DNA from: Alphaproteobacteria bacterium
Lineage (GTDB): Bacteria; Pseudomonadota; Alphaproteobacteria; Caulobacterales; Aquidulcibacteraceae
Direction of reading: 5' to 3'
Assembly: GCA_016124655.1 (NCBI GenBank)
Contig: WGNI01000010.1
Coordinates: 62,001-126,000, forward strand
DNA: 64,000 nucleotides
Part shown: in pieces, positions 16,714-26,848 of the stretch
Layout: each line of letters begins with the position of its first letter
Position numbering within the stretch: the first letter of the stretch is position 1
Notes under the pieces: model-generated
What the model saw: only the letters and a program-made list of their open reading frames with translations
What the model was told of the DNA's origin: nothing
Databases searched by the model: none
Program-made: the position numbers and the translations under genes

Positions 16714-19539
16714 CTAGCGCGCCTCTGAAGCGAACGCGACCGCCAGCTTGCGCCGCGCAGGATCGGCTGGCGCTTCGGGCTCGCCTTTTTTCAACACAGC
16801 CTCGAGGCCGCGCTCCAACGCTTCCAGCGCAATGACATCCGCGATTTGTCCGCCCCCTTGCGCGCGCACATAGAACACATCCGCCGCCCGCTCCCCGACC
16901 GAGCCGATATGCGCGGATTCAATCGAGAGGTCGGCCGCTGCGATCGTGGCCGCAAGCTCGGAGAGCAATCCGGGCCGATCGCGTCCTGACACCTCCACCA
17001 CCGTTGCGCGCGGCGTCAGGTCATTGTCGATGCGCACCCACGGCGCAATGGCGAACGCCGCCGCGCGGCGCGCTGGCGCTGCCGCGGATACCGGCGGCGC
17101 ATCCTTCACAACCGCGCGCTCAAGCCCCGCGAGCAGACGGTTCAGCGCGCTGGGACTGTCGATCCCGAACGGCCGGCCATCGATGGTCTGCACGCCGAAC
17201 ACGTCGATCACCGCGCCCTTGGTCGTGGTGTTGACGCGGGCGTCCATGACATCAGCGCCGCCCGCCGCAAGCGCTGCCGTCAGGCTCGCGAACAGGCCCT
17301 TCCTGTCCGGCCCGGTGACGAGAATCTCCGTCACGCCGCGATCCGCGCGCGGCCGTGCGGCGACGTGCGGTTGGTCCGTCGACTTCGACGCTGCGTCGAC
17401 CTCTTGCGCGTGCCAGGCCAGCGCATCGGCGTCGAAAGAAAGCCAATACGCGTCATCCAAAGACGCGAACCAGCCCTCCAGTCGCGCCGCCATCGGCGCC
17501 GGAAGCGCCTCGACAAGCGCGCCTTTGACCTCTTCCGCGCGATTGGCGAGGCGCTCGCGCATGCCGTCTTCGCCGGTGACCCCGCCCGACAGCGCAGCGA
17601 CCGTCAGCCGGTAGAGATCGCGCAGCAATTGGCCCTTCCATCCATTCCAGACGCCGGGGCCTACCGCGCGAATGTCGGCGACCGTCAGCACCAGCAGCAG
17701 CCGAAGCCGCTCCAGATTGCCGACAAGCTGCGCGAACTGCGCCACGGTGGCGGGATCGCCGATGTCGCGCCGTTGCGCCACATCGCTCATTTCCAGATGG
17801 TGACGCACCAGCCAGCCCACGAGATCGACTTCTTCATGCGGCAGGCCAAGCCGCTCGCACGCCGCGCGCGCGGACTTCTCGCCTTCGATCTGTTGATCGC
17901 CGTCGCCCTTGCCCGTGTCGTGCAGCAGCATCGCCATGTAGAGCGCGCGCCGATTGATGATCTTTGGAAAGATCTCCGTCGCCAGCGGATGCTCTTCCCG
18001 GCGCCGGCCGTTCTCGATCTCCGAAATGTATTCGATGGCGCGCAACGTGTGTTCGTCCACTGTATAGTGGTGATACATGTTGAACTGCATCTGCGCCACG
18101 ATGCGTCCGAACTCGGGCAGAAACCGGCCGAGCACGCCCACTTCGTTCATCAGCCGCAGCCCGCCGGCGGGATTATTCGGCGACGTGGCGACGGAGAGAA
18201 ACGCTGCGATCGCCTCAGGGTCGCGGCGCGTGGATCGCGAAACGCGTTTCAATCGCGCCGACACTTCGCGCAGCACCGCCGGCTGAACGTCGAGATCACG
18301 GTTCTCCGCAATCTCGAACAGCCGCAAAATATTCACCGGATCGTCAAGCACTTTCTTGTCTTCCACATCGAGCCGCCCGCTCTCGATGCGAAAGCCGCGC
18401 GTCAGCGTCTCCACCGGCTTGCGCCCGACGGGAAACAGCCGCGCCAGGCCCACCGGCGCGCGCTTGGCCTGGTCGGCTTCAAGCTTGGCGCAAATCACCC
18501 GCGTCAACGCGCCCACTTCGCGCGCCACCAGAAAGTAGCGCTTCATGAACCGCTCGACGCCCTGTTGCTCGCCGCGCCGCCCGTAGCCGAGCCGCGCGGC
18601 CATTTCCGGCTGCAGATCGAAGCTGAGCCGTTCCTCGCCGCGCCCGGTCAGGAAATGCAGATGGCAGCGCACCGTCCAAAGGAACTGCGCCGCGCGCGTG
18701 AAGGCGTGCAGCTCTTCCCGGCTGAAGACGCCGTGCTCCAGATAGTCGTGTGGTTTTTCAAAACCGTATTGATGGCGCACCAGCCAGAACAACGTGTGCA
18801 GGTCGCGCAAGCCGCCTTTGCCTTCCTTGATGTTGGGCTCGACCATGTAGCGCGACGCGCCGGCCCGGGCATGGCGCTCGTCGCGCTCCTTGAGCTTGGC
18901 CGCGACGAACGCGGCGTGCGCTTGCGGCGTGATGTCCGCGCGGAACCGTGTGCGCAAATCCTCAAACAGGCTCTTGTCGCCGCAGATGCGCCGCGCCTCC
19001 AGAAGCGCGGTCTGGATCGTATGATCTTCCTTGGAGAGCTTGAGGCATTCCTCGACCGTGCGCGACGAATGCCCGACCTTCAGGCCCATGTCCCAGAGCA
19101 TGTAGAGCATGTATTCGGTCACGCTCTCGGTCCACGCGGTCTGCTTGTAGGCGCGCAGGAACAAGAGATCGATGTCGGAAGACGGCGCCAGTTCGCCGCG
19201 CCCATAGCCGCCCACTGCAATCACGGCGAATCGCTCGCCCTCGGTGGGATTGCGTGACCGGAACACGTGCGTGGTCACAAAGTCGAACAACGCCGACACC
19301 GCCTCGTCGGCGACCTTCGCCAAGAGCCGCGCCACGGCGAGGCCGTTTTCCCCAGCCTCGAGCCGCTCCTGCGCGATCATCCGCCCACGAAACAACGCGC
19401 CGTGCAACAGGTTTAACGCCCGCTTCCGGGCCGCCGCGTCGTCTCCGATATGCTCGAGCGCCGCAGCGCTGAGTTGCGCGCGCAGCTTGACCCCATCAAC
19501 CACATGTTCAATGCGCGCGGGACGAAGGCGACGGATCAT
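16714..19539 (-). CDS. glnD: Bifunctional uridylyltransferase/uridylyl-removing enzyme GlnD
   Basis: GlnD senses glutamine and uridylylates or deuridylylates PII proteins. The protein has 941 residues. The nucleotidyltransferase domain has GGYGRGELAPSSDIDLLFL near residue 115. A GlnD-type linker has EPNIKEGKGGLRDLHTLFWL. The HD hydrolase domain has LLHDTGKGDGDQ near 540. Two C-terminal ACT domains begin at about 735 (ILVTGPDRKGLFASL) and 845 (VEVSGRDRPGLLSELA). All four domains look intact. The gene is divergent from a small membrane-protein gene and heads a unit with murJ. Confidence 0.97.
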   Translation of the reverse strand: MIRRLRPARIEHVVDGVKLRAQLSAAALEHIGDDAAARKRALNLLHGALFRGRMIAQERLEAGENGLAVARLLAKVADEAVSALFDFVTTHVFRSRNPTEGERFAVIAVGGYGRGELAPSSDIDLLFLRAYKQTAWTESVTEYMLYMLWDMGLKVGHSSRTVEECLKLSKEDHTIQTALLEARRICGDKSLFEDLRTRFRADITPQAHAAFVAAKLKERDERHARAGASRYMVEPNIKEGKGGLRDLHTLFWLVRHQYGFEKPHDYLEHGVFSREELHAFTRAAQFLWTVRCHLHFLTGRGEERLSFDLQPEMAARLGYGRRGEQQGVERFMKRYFLVAREVGALTRVICAKLEADQAKRAPVGLARLFPVGRKPVETLTRGFRIESGRLDVEDKKVLDDPVNILRLFEIAENRDLDVQPAVLREVSARLKRVSRSTRRDPEAIAAFLSVATSPNNPAGGLRLMNEVGVLGRFLPEFGRIVAQMQFNMYHHYTVDEHTLRAIEYISEIENGRRREEHPLATEIFPKIINRRALYMAMLLHDTGKGDGDQQIEGEKSARAACERLGLPHEEVDLVGWLVRHHLEMSDVAQRRDIGDPATVAQFAQLVGNLERLRLLLVLTVADIRAVGPGVWNGWKGQLLRDLYRLTVAALSGGVTGEDGMRERLANRAEEVKGALVEALPAPMAARLEGWFASLDDAYWLSFDADALAWHAQEVDAASKSTDQPHVAARPRADRGVTEILVTGPDRKGLFASLTAALAAGGADVMDARVNTTTKGAVIDVFGVQTIDGRPFGIDSPSALNRLLAGLERAVVKDAPPVSAAAPARRAAAFAIAPWVRIDNDLTPRATVVEVSGRDRPGLLSELAATIAAADLSIESAHIGSVGERAADVFYVRAQGGGQIADVIALEALERGLEAVLKKGEPEAPADPARRKLAVAFASEAR

Positions 19540-19718
19540 TTCCGCCTAGATGGCGAGCTTTGAGGCGCGCGTCGAATCTAAAGCTTCCGTCATTCGCAGT
19601 TCTGCTCTTTTTTCGCGCCGGAAACTTGCCCAAATTCCCGTTCAGGGTGATGTTGGCTGGCGGGGCGACGCAATCCATTGTGTCACGCCATCCGTGAGGA
19701 CCAAAGGAGAGCGGATCG

Positions 19719-20066
19719 ATGCGGACGCCTAATTCGCGGCCGGCTCGGCTGACGCCGGTCGATGAAGAGAATCGAATTAGGCCCGTGGGCGAAACGCTGG
19801 ATTCTCGCCGCTTTGATCCCATGCTGGAAGAGCGGCTCTTGCGGGCGCAGTTCAAGCGCGAACGCTCGTCCGCCTATTGGTTTGCCGCCACCAAGTGGGG
19901 CATCTTGGGCTTGGTTCTGGGCATGTGCCTGGGCGCCTACATGATGTACGTGGCTTCGGTCTCGTCTCTGCCCGTCGCCATGGACGCCATGTCCCGCGGC
20001 GCTGCGATCCAGGATGCGCGCTCGCAACTGGAAGACGCAGCCGGCCTCAATCAGCCCGCCCCATAA
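19719..20066 (+). CDS. Small single-span membrane protein, unknown function
   Basis: The protein has 115 residues. A charged N-terminal part of about 55 residues, rich in Arg and Glu, precedes one membrane span (WGILGLVLGMCLGAYMMYVA, about 67-86) and a short Ala-rich tail. AAAGGAGA lies eight bases before ATG 19719, so translation is well supported. It is divergent from glnD, and its 3' end overlaps the 3' end of mutS by 20 bases. No family is recognised. The 5' gap (19540-19718) should hold the promoters for this gene and glnD; no clear boxes are visible. Confidence 0.72.
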   Translation: MRTPNSRPARLTPVDEENRIRPVGETLDSRRFDPMLEERLLRAQFKRERSSAYWFAATKWGILGLVLGMCLGAYMMYVASVSSLPVAMDAMSRGAAIQDARSQLEDAAGLNQPAP

Positions 20067-22707
20067 GCCCTTTCAAGCGGTAAAGCGCCTCCAGCGCTTC
20101 CCGGGGGCTCAGCGCGTCCGGATCCACGGCCGCGAGCGCCTCTTCCACCGCGCTGGCCATGGCCGCGTTGGCCTGATCCGCAAACAGCGGCAACGGCGCA
20201 TCGATGTCCGCGCGCCCGCGCCCGGCCTCCAGCCGCGCCAACACCGCGCGCGCCCGATCCACCGCCGGCTTCGGCAGCCCGGCGAGCTTGCCGACCTGGA
20301 TGCCGTAGGACCGGTCCGCCGCCCCTGGCGCGACCTCATGCAGGAACACCAGGTCGCCCTTCCACTCCTTCGCCCGCAGATGCGCGTTGGCGGTCGCGTC
20401 CAGACGGTCCGCCAGCACCGTGAGTTCGTGATAATGGGTGGCGAAAATCGCCCGTGATCGATTGACGTCATGCAGATGCTCAGCCGTCGCCCAGGCGATG
20501 GCGAGCCCATCGAAGGTAGCGGTGCCGCGGCCGATCTCGTCGAGCACGACCAAGGCCCGCGGCCCGGCCTGATTCAGGATCGCCGCCGTTTCGATCATCT
20601 CCATCATGAAGGTCGACCGCCCGCGCGCGAGATCGTCGGACGCCCCGACCCGCGCGAACAGCCTATCCACTACGCCAAGCTTCAGCCGCCGCGCGGGAAC
20701 ATACCCGCCAGCCTGCGCCAGGATCGCCAAAAGCGCGGTCTGGCGCAGATAGGTCGATTTCCCCGCCATGTTCGGGCCGGTGACAAGCAGCAGCCGCGGT
20801 CCGGTCTGTCCGTCGCCGTCGAGGCGGATGTCGTTGGGCGTGAAGCCGCCGCCGCCAGCCCGTAGCGCCCGCTCCACGACGGGGTGTCGGGCGCCGTCCG
20901 AGATCAGCGCCACGCTGTCGTCCAGCTCCGGCCGGACCGCCTGCGCCTCGTCCGCCCACGACGCCATCGACGCCGCAACGTCGAGGGTCGCCAGCGCATC
21001 CGCGGCCGCGCGCAGCGATGTCGCCTGCGCCCCAATGCGGTCCGAGAACTCGCGAAACAGCGCCATCTCGCGCGCCAGCGCCGCATCGCCCGCGCGCGCG
21101 ATCCGCGCGTCGAGCTCGGAAAGCTCAGCGGTCGTGAAGCGCACGGCGTTGGCCGTGGTCTGGCGGTGAATGAACCGCTCCGCGGCGGAGAACAGCGCCT
21201 CGGCCTGCTTGCCCGTCACTTCGATATGATAGCCGAGCACCGCATTGTGCTTGAGTTTCAACGCCGCGACGCCCGTGGCGGCGGCGTAATCGGCCTGCAG
21301 CCGCGCGATCACGCGCCGGCTATCGTCGCGCAGTGAGCGGTGCTCATCGAGCGCGACATCAAAACCCACCGCGATGAACCCGCCATCGCGCGCCAGGATC
21401 GGCAGATCGCCGGAAAGCGCGCGCGACAGATCCTGCGCCAACGCGGCCAACTCGGGCGCATGCGCCAGCGAAAGCGCAGCGCACGCCGCTTCAAGCTCGG
21501 CGCAGACCGCGTGCAAACCGCCGCACCGCGCCGCGGCGCGATCGCCCGCCACCAATCCGTCGCGGATCGCGGCCAGATCGCGCGGGCCGCCGCGCCCGAG
21601 CGCCAATCGTTGCGCCGCGCGCGCCAGATCGCCGCCCGCACGCAGCTCTTGCTGGATCGCGGCCCGCCGCTCCGGGGCGTCGAGCAAAAACGCGATCGAA
21701 TCGTGCCGCGCCCGAATGCGCCCGACATCCGTCAGCGGTCGCGCCAGCCGTTCGCCCAACAACCGCGCGCCGCCGGCCGTGACCGTGCGGTCGATCGCCG
21801 CGAGCAGGGAGCCCTCCCGCGTCCCCCGCGTCGATCGATCAATCTCCAGCGCCGCGCGCGTTGCGGGATCGATCGCCATGACCCCTGACGCGCCGGCCCG
21901 CCTGGGCGGCGCAAGCCGCGGCGCCAGCCCGGCCTGGGTCAACTCGACATAATCGAGCAGCAGCGCCATCGCGGCGCGCTCGGCCTGCGTGAAATCGCCG
22001 AATGCATCCAACCCGGCGACCGCGAAAATCGCCCGCGCGCGCTGCTCCCCAAACGCGGGATCGGCCTTCGCCGCAGGGCGCAACGTGAGCACCGCGCCGC
22101 TGCCCGAAAGTGCAGACTGCGCCGGCGGACGCGCGGAATCCGCGTCAGTCGCCAGCACTTCCGCCGGCCGCAGCGCGGCAAGCTCGTCGGCCAGCGCCTC
22201 GCCGCTGAGCGCGCGCGTTTCGAACGCGCCGGTCGAAACATCCGCCCACGCCAACGCCGCGCCGTCGCCCGCAAACGCGATCGCCGCCAGCCGATTGCCC
22301 GCGCGCGCGTCGAGCAGGCTCTCTTCGGTCAATGTCCCAGGCGTGACCACGCGCACCACTTCGCGCCGCACAATGGACTTCGCGCCGCGCTTTTTGGCCT
22401 CGGCGGGATCCTCCATCTGCTCGCAGACCGCGACCTTGAACCCGGCGCGGATCAGCTTGGCCAAGTACAAGTCGACCTGACGCGACGGCACCCCCGCCAT
22501 CGGGATGTCGTCGCCTTGGTGCTGGCCGCGCCGCGTGAGCGTGATCCCGAGTGCTGCGGCCGCCTGTTCCGCATCCTCGAAGAACAGCTCGAAGAAATCG
22601 CCCATCCGGAAAAGCAACAGCGCGTCGGGGTGCTCGGCCTTGGCCTTCAGGTACTGCGCCATGAACGGCGTCGCCTGAGCGGCGGGGGCGTGCGAGGAAT
22701 CGGCCAC
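20047..22707 (-). CDS. mutS: DNA mismatch repair protein MutS
   Basis: MutS binds mismatches and recruits MutL. The protein has 886 residues. Domain I has the mismatch-reading Phe-x-Glu in FRMGDFFELFFEDA near residue 40. The ATPase domain has Walker A GPNMAGKSTYLRQ near 650 and Walker B ALVVLDEIGRGTATFDG near 725. The start is GTG 22707; an ATG 15 codons later precedes the conserved MAQYLKAK. Its stop lies inside the 3' end of the convergent small membrane-protein gene. It is divergent from the malic enzyme gene. Confidence 0.97.
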   Translation of the reverse strand: MADSSHAPAAQATPFMAQYLKAKAEHPDALLLFRMGDFFELFFEDAEQAAAALGITLTRRGQHQGDDIPMAGVPSRQVDLYLAKLIRAGFKVAVCEQMEDPAEAKKRGAKSIVRREVVRVVTPGTLTEESLLDARAGNRLAAIAFAGDGAALAWADVSTGAFETRALSGEALADELAALRPAEVLATDADSARPPAQSALSGSGAVLTLRPAAKADPAFGEQRARAIFAVAGLDAFGDFTQAERAAMALLLDYVELTQAGLAPRLAPPRRAGASGVMAIDPATRAALEIDRSTRGTREGSLLAAIDRTVTAGGARLLGERLARPLTDVGRIRARHDSIAFLLDAPERRAAIQQELRAGGDLARAAQRLALGRGGPRDLAAIRDGLVAGDRAAARCGGLHAVCAELEAACAALSLAHAPELAALAQDLSRALSGDLPILARDGGFIAVGFDVALDEHRSLRDDSRRVIARLQADYAAATGVAALKLKHNAVLGYHIEVTGKQAEALFSAAERFIHRQTTANAVRFTTAELSELDARIARAGDAALAREMALFREFSDRIGAQATSLRAAADALATLDVAASMASWADEAQAVRPELDDSVALISDGARHPVVERALRAGGGGFTPNDIRLDGDGQTGPRLLLVTGPNMAGKSTYLRQTALLAILAQAGGYVPARRLKLGVVDRLFARVGASDDLARGRSTFMMEMIETAAILNQAGPRALVVLDEIGRGTATFDGLAIAWATAEHLHDVNRSRAIFATHYHELTVLADRLDATANAHLRAKEWKGDLVFLHEVAPGAADRSYGIQVGKLAGLPKPAVDRARAVLARLEAGRGRADIDAPLPLFADQANAAMASAVEEALAAVDPDALSPREALEALYRLKGLMGRAD

Positions 22708-22825
22708 GCCCTGGATGTACCGCCGATGCCGGTGCGGCGCGAGCGCGCCCGCAAGGGGTCTCCCCAGCCGCGCCGACTTTGCTTACGGTGCGTCGGTTTC
22801 CTCCACCCTGTTGCGCCAGCGAGCC

Positions 22826-25099
22826 ATGTCCGACGAAATCCGCGCCTTCACCGACGAAGAGGCGCTTGCCTTTCACCGTCATCCGCAGCCCGGCAAGCTC
22901 TCCGTCGCGCCCACCAAGCCGATGACGACGCAGCGCGATCTGTCGCTGGCCTATTCGCCGGGCGTCGCGGTTCCGGTGCTGGCGATCGCGAAGGATCCCG
23001 ACCTCGCCTACGATTACACGTCCAAAGGCAACATGGTCGCCGTGATCTCGAACGGAACGGCGATCCTGGGCCTCGGCAATCTCGGCGCGCTCGCGTCCAA
23101 GCCGGTGATGGAAGGCAAGAGCGTTCTCTTCAAACGCTTCGCCGACGTCGATTCCATCGACATCGAGGTGACGACGCAGGATGTCGAAGAACTGATTTCC
23201 ACGGTGCGCAACATCGGGCCCAGTTTCGGCGGCATCAATCTCGAAGACATCAAAAGCCCGGAATGCTTCATCATCGAGAGCCGTCTGCGCGATGAGCTCG
23301 ACATTCCGGTGTTTCATGACGACCAGCACGGCACCGCGATCATCGCCACCGCGGGCTTGCTGAACGCCTGCGATCTCACCGGCCGCACCATGGACAGCCT
23401 CAAGGTCGTCATGAACGGCGCCGGCGCCGCGGGCTTGTCGGTCGTGGGCCTGATCAAGGCGCTCGGCGTGCGCGCGGAAAACATCATCGTCTGCGATTCC
23501 AAGGGCGTGATCTATCGCGGCCGCAAGGAAGGCATGGATCAGTTCAAGACCGCCGTCGCTGTTGAAACGCCGCTGCGCACGCTTGAAGAGGCGATGCAGG
23601 GAGCGGACTGCTTCATGGGACTGTCGGTGAAGGGCGCGGTGTCGCAAGCGATGGTGAAGGCGATGGCGCCGAAGCCCATCATCTTCGCCATGGCCAATCC
23701 CGATCCGGAAATCACGCCCGAAGATATCCGCGCTGTCCGCGATGACGCCATCATCGCCACCGGCCGGTCGGACTATCCCAACCAGGTCAACAATGTTCTG
23801 GGCTTTCCCTACATTTTTCGCGGCGCGCTCGATGTGCGCGCACGCACCATCAATGAAGAGATGAAGATTGCCGCCGCGAAAGCGCTCGCGGAATTGGCCA
23901 AGCAGGACGTGCCCGATGAAGTCGCCGCCGCCTATGCCGGCAAGCGGCTCGCGTTCGGAGCGGAATACATCATCCCCGCGCCGTTCGATCCGCGGCTGAT
24001 CTCCACCGTGCCGCCCTATGTGGCGCAAGCGGCGATGGATACCGGCGTGGCGCGCAAGCCGATCGCAGACATGGAGGCCTATCGCGAACGCCTGGCGCAA
24101 CGTCTCGATCCAACCGCCGCGCTGATGCAAAGCGTGCAAAGCGCGGTCCGCGCCGCCAAGAAGCGCATCGTGTTCGCCGAAGGCGAAGAGGCCGCAGTCA
24201 TCCGCGCAGCCTACGCGTTTCAGGAACAGGGCCTCGGCGAATCCATTCTGGTCGGCCGCGAGGATCAGATCCGCGAAAACATGGCCCAGGCCGGCGTGCC
24301 GCGGGATGCGGCGCTCCAGATCGTCAATGCGCGCGTATCGCACCGTAACGCCGACTATCTGGACTACGTCTATCGCCGCCAGCAGCGCTTCGGCCTTTTG
24401 CTTCGCGACGCGCAGCGGCTTGTGAATCAGGATCGCAATGTCTTCGCCGCCTGCATGGTGGCGTTAGGCGACGCCGACGGCATGGTCACCGGCGTGACCC
24501 GCAACTACGCCACCGCGCTGAACGACGCCCGCATCGCGCTCGATCCCAAGCGCGGCGAACGCGTCATCGGCATGTCCATCGTGTTGTCGCGCGGCCGCAC
24601 GACGTTCATCGCCGACACCAACATCGCCGAATTCCCCGACGCCAACGAATTGGCGGAAATAGCAGTGATGGCCGCGCGCGCCGTGCGCCGCTTCGGCGCC
24701 CATCCGCGCCTCGCCTTCGTCTCGCACTCGACCTTCGGCAACCCGGAGATGGAGCGTTCCGAAAAAATCCGCGAGGCCGTCACGCTGCTCGATCGCCGCG
24801 AGGATATCGATTTCGAATACGAAGGCGAGATGAATCCTGGCGTGGCGCTGTCCGCGCAATCGCGCGCGCTCTATCCGTTTTCGCGCCTGTCGGAGCCCGC
24901 CAACGTTCTGATCATGCCGGCGATCCACTCCGCGTCGATTTCGACGTCGTTGTTGGCGATGCTGGGCGGCGCAACCGTGATCGGGCCGGTTCTGTTCGGC
25001 TTCGATAAGGCCGTGCAGATCGCCCCACTCGGCGCGGCCGTCTCCGACATTGTGGCGTTCGCGACCTTTGCCGCGTTCGACGCCGCAGCCAACGCCTAG
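22826..25099 (+). CDS. maeB: NADP-dependent malic enzyme fused to a phosphotransacetylase-like domain
   Basis: This enzyme decarboxylates malate to pyruvate. The protein has 757 residues. The malic domain (about 1-430) has YSPGVAVPVLAI, the catalytic YDYTSKGNMVAVISNG segment and the NAD(P) loop MNGAGAAGLSVVGLI. The C-terminal part (about 440-757) resembles phosphate acetyl/butyryltransferase, the usual MaeB architecture, where that part is thought to be regulatory. ATG 22826 begins MSDEIRAFTDEEAL. Its TAG stop abuts the convergent permease gene's stop (TAGCTA). Confidence 0.96.
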   Translation: MSDEIRAFTDEEALAFHRHPQPGKLSVAPTKPMTTQRDLSLAYSPGVAVPVLAIAKDPDLAYDYTSKGNMVAVISNGTAILGLGNLGALASKPVMEGKSVLFKRFADVDSIDIEVTTQDVEELISTVRNIGPSFGGINLEDIKSPECFIIESRLRDELDIPVFHDDQHGTAIIATAGLLNACDLTGRTMDSLKVVMNGAGAAGLSVVGLIKALGVRAENIIVCDSKGVIYRGRKEGMDQFKTAVAVETPLRTLEEAMQGADCFMGLSVKGAVSQAMVKAMAPKPIIFAMANPDPEITPEDIRAVRDDAIIATGRSDYPNQVNNVLGFPYIFRGALDVRARTINEEMKIAAAKALAELAKQDVPDEVAAAYAGKRLAFGAEYIIPAPFDPRLISTVPPYVAQAAMDTGVARKPIADMEAYRERLAQRLDPTAALMQSVQSAVRAAKKRIVFAEGEEAAVIRAAYAFQEQGLGESILVGREDQIRENMAQAGVPRDAALQIVNARVSHRNADYLDYVYRRQQRFGLLLRDAQRLVNQDRNVFAACMVALGDADGMVTGVTRNYATALNDARIALDPKRGERVIGMSIVLSRGRTTFIADTNIAEFPDANELAEIAVMAARAVRRFGAHPRLAFVSHSTFGNPEMERSEKIREAVTLLDRREDIDFEYEGEMNPGVALSAQSRALYPFSRLSEPANVLIMPAIHSASISTSLLAMLGGATVIGPVLFGFDKAVQIAPLGAAVSDIVAFATFAAFDAAANA

Positions 25100-26797
25100 C
25101 TAGGCGGGTGCTGCCCGCGCCTGCTTGCGCGCGATCATCAGCGCCAGGATCAGCCCCACGACGCCGATCATGCACGAATAGATGAAGAACGCGATATAGC
25201 CCGCGCCCAGCGCGTCCGGCGCCACGCCCATATCGGCCGCGCGCGCGAATGCTGTCGTCGGCAAATCGCTGAAGAACCCGCGCAACGGGCTAAGCGCGCC
25301 GCCCTCATCGGCGCTGCGCGCGCCGGCCTCCACGATGCCGCCCGATTGCGCGCCGATCAGCTTTCCCGGCAACGCGTAAAGCGATGAGAACAACGCATAT
25401 TGCGTGGCTGTGAAGCCCGCACTCGTCAGGCTCGACATGTACGCGATCAGCACGGTGCCGGAATATCCCGCCGTGACATTGTCGACCGCAATGCACGCCG
25501 CGAACGCCTGCCAATCAGGCCCTTGCGTAGCAAGCCAGGCGAACATGAGGTTCGAGATTGGCCCCGCGAACGCGCCAGCGATCAGCGACCGCATCAGCCC
25601 AAACCGCGCCACGCTCCAGCCCGCCACGCCGACGCCCAGGCTCAGCATGATCACGCCGAACACTTTACGCACTTCCGCAATGCGTTCGAGACTGAACCCG
25701 ACATCGAGATAAAACGGGTTCATGATGTTGAGCACGAAATCGCTCAGGCGATAGGCGCAGATCATCGCCAGGATCAGCCCGGCCGTGCCGGAGAAACGCA
25801 CCAGAAAATCTTTGATCGGATGCCAGTACGAGCGAATGAAATATTCGCCCGGCCGCGTTCTGCGCCCAGGAATCGGCAAAGCGGCGCCGACAATCAGCGC
25901 CATGCCCGCCGCCGCAAACCCAACTTGCAGGAAAACGCCCAGCGGCTTCTGATCCCACAACGCCTTCAGCCCCGCCAGCGCGTCTTCGCCAAACAGCGTT
26001 TCAAGCAGCGCCAGCTGACCGGTGAACCCCGTTCCGAAGATCAGCGCGCCGGCGAGCAGCAGCGCCAGGCGCCCAGCCCACTCGATCGCTTCCGGCGCAG
26101 GCTGCGCCGCCATATCTGTCGGCATCAGCGGCGGCATTTCCGGCCGCGGCTTTTCTTTCGGCGCCGCCAGCACCGCCAAAATCCCAACCACCATCAGCGC
26201 GGCCATGACAGCGTACGCAACGCCCCAGTTGGCGCGCGACGCGATGAAGAGCGGCGCCACGCCGGCGGTAAGAATGGCGATGCGATAGCCCCACTGATAC
26301 GCCGCCGCCATCGCGCCCTGACGATCTTCGCCGACCGCTTCGATGCGCCACGCGTCGATCACGATGTCCTGCGTCGCCGACGTAAACGCCACCAGCACCG
26401 CAAACGCGGCGACCAAGCCCAAATTCTCCGTTGGATTGGCGCCGGAAATCAGCCACAGGCCGAAAATGATCGCCACCTGGCACACCAGCATCCACGAGCG
26501 GCGATGCCCCAATAGATTGGTCAGGCCGGGAACGCGATTGCGGTCGATCAGCGGGGCCCACAGGAATTTCAGCGAATACGAAAGCGTCGCCAGCGCGAAG
26601 AAGCCGATGATCTGCAACGACACGCCCGCCGTCCGCAGCCAGGCCGAAAGCGTGTCGAACACCAGGAGGTTCGGCAGTCCCGCCGCGAACCCCAAAGCCA
26701 GCATGACCAGCGACCGGCGCTCGAAATAGACAGCCAGCGCCGCCAGCGTCGATTTTCGGGCCGGAGAAGCGCCGGTTGCCTCGGCTGCGTCGGTCAT
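25100..26797 (-). CDS. AmpG-like muropeptide permease (PAT family MFS)
   Basis: The protein has 565 residues and about 12-14 membrane spans. It has the family signature LGFAAGLPNLLVFDTLSAWL near residue 40, then SYSLKFLWAPLIDR and TQDIVIDAWRIE. AmpG imports anhydromuropeptides for cell-wall recycling. A charged central loop of about 60 residues and a longer middle than E. coli AmpG are seen here. ATG 26797 is preferred over an in-frame TTG at 26809, because GGAGAGG precedes it. Muropeptide specificity is inferred from family similarity only. Confidence 0.82.
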   Translation of the reverse strand: MTDAAEATGASPARKSTLAALAVYFERRSLVMLALGFAAGLPNLLVFDTLSAWLRTAGVSLQIIGFFALATLSYSLKFLWAPLIDRNRVPGLTNLLGHRRSWMLVCQVAIIFGLWLISGANPTENLGLVAAFAVLVAFTSATQDIVIDAWRIEAVGEDRQGAMAAAYQWGYRIAILTAGVAPLFIASRANWGVAYAVMAALMVVGILAVLAAPKEKPRPEMPPLMPTDMAAQPAPEAIEWAGRLALLLAGALIFGTGFTGQLALLETLFGEDALAGLKALWDQKPLGVFLQVGFAAAGMALIVGAALPIPGRRTRPGEYFIRSYWHPIKDFLVRFSGTAGLILAMICAYRLSDFVLNIMNPFYLDVGFSLERIAEVRKVFGVIMLSLGVGVAGWSVARFGLMRSLIAGAFAGPISNLMFAWLATQGPDWQAFAACIAVDNVTAGYSGTVLIAYMSSLTSAGFTATQYALFSSLYALPGKLIGAQSGGIVEAGARSADEGGALSPLRGFFSDLPTTAFARAADMGVAPDALGAGYIAFFIYSCMIGVVGLILALMIARKQARAAPA

Positions 26798-26848
26798 GGG
26801 CCTCTCCAAAGCGCTGCGCCGAACACCATCCCGGGCGGCCGCTGAAGT

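Noticed and set aside
17365..19257. Long plus-strand frame inside glnD
   Set aside because: It is antisense shadow of a gene with four intact domains.
22145..24343. Long minus-strand frame antisense to maeB and running into mutS
   Set aside because: It covers maeB codons in antisense and reads mutS out of frame; both real genes have full motif sets.
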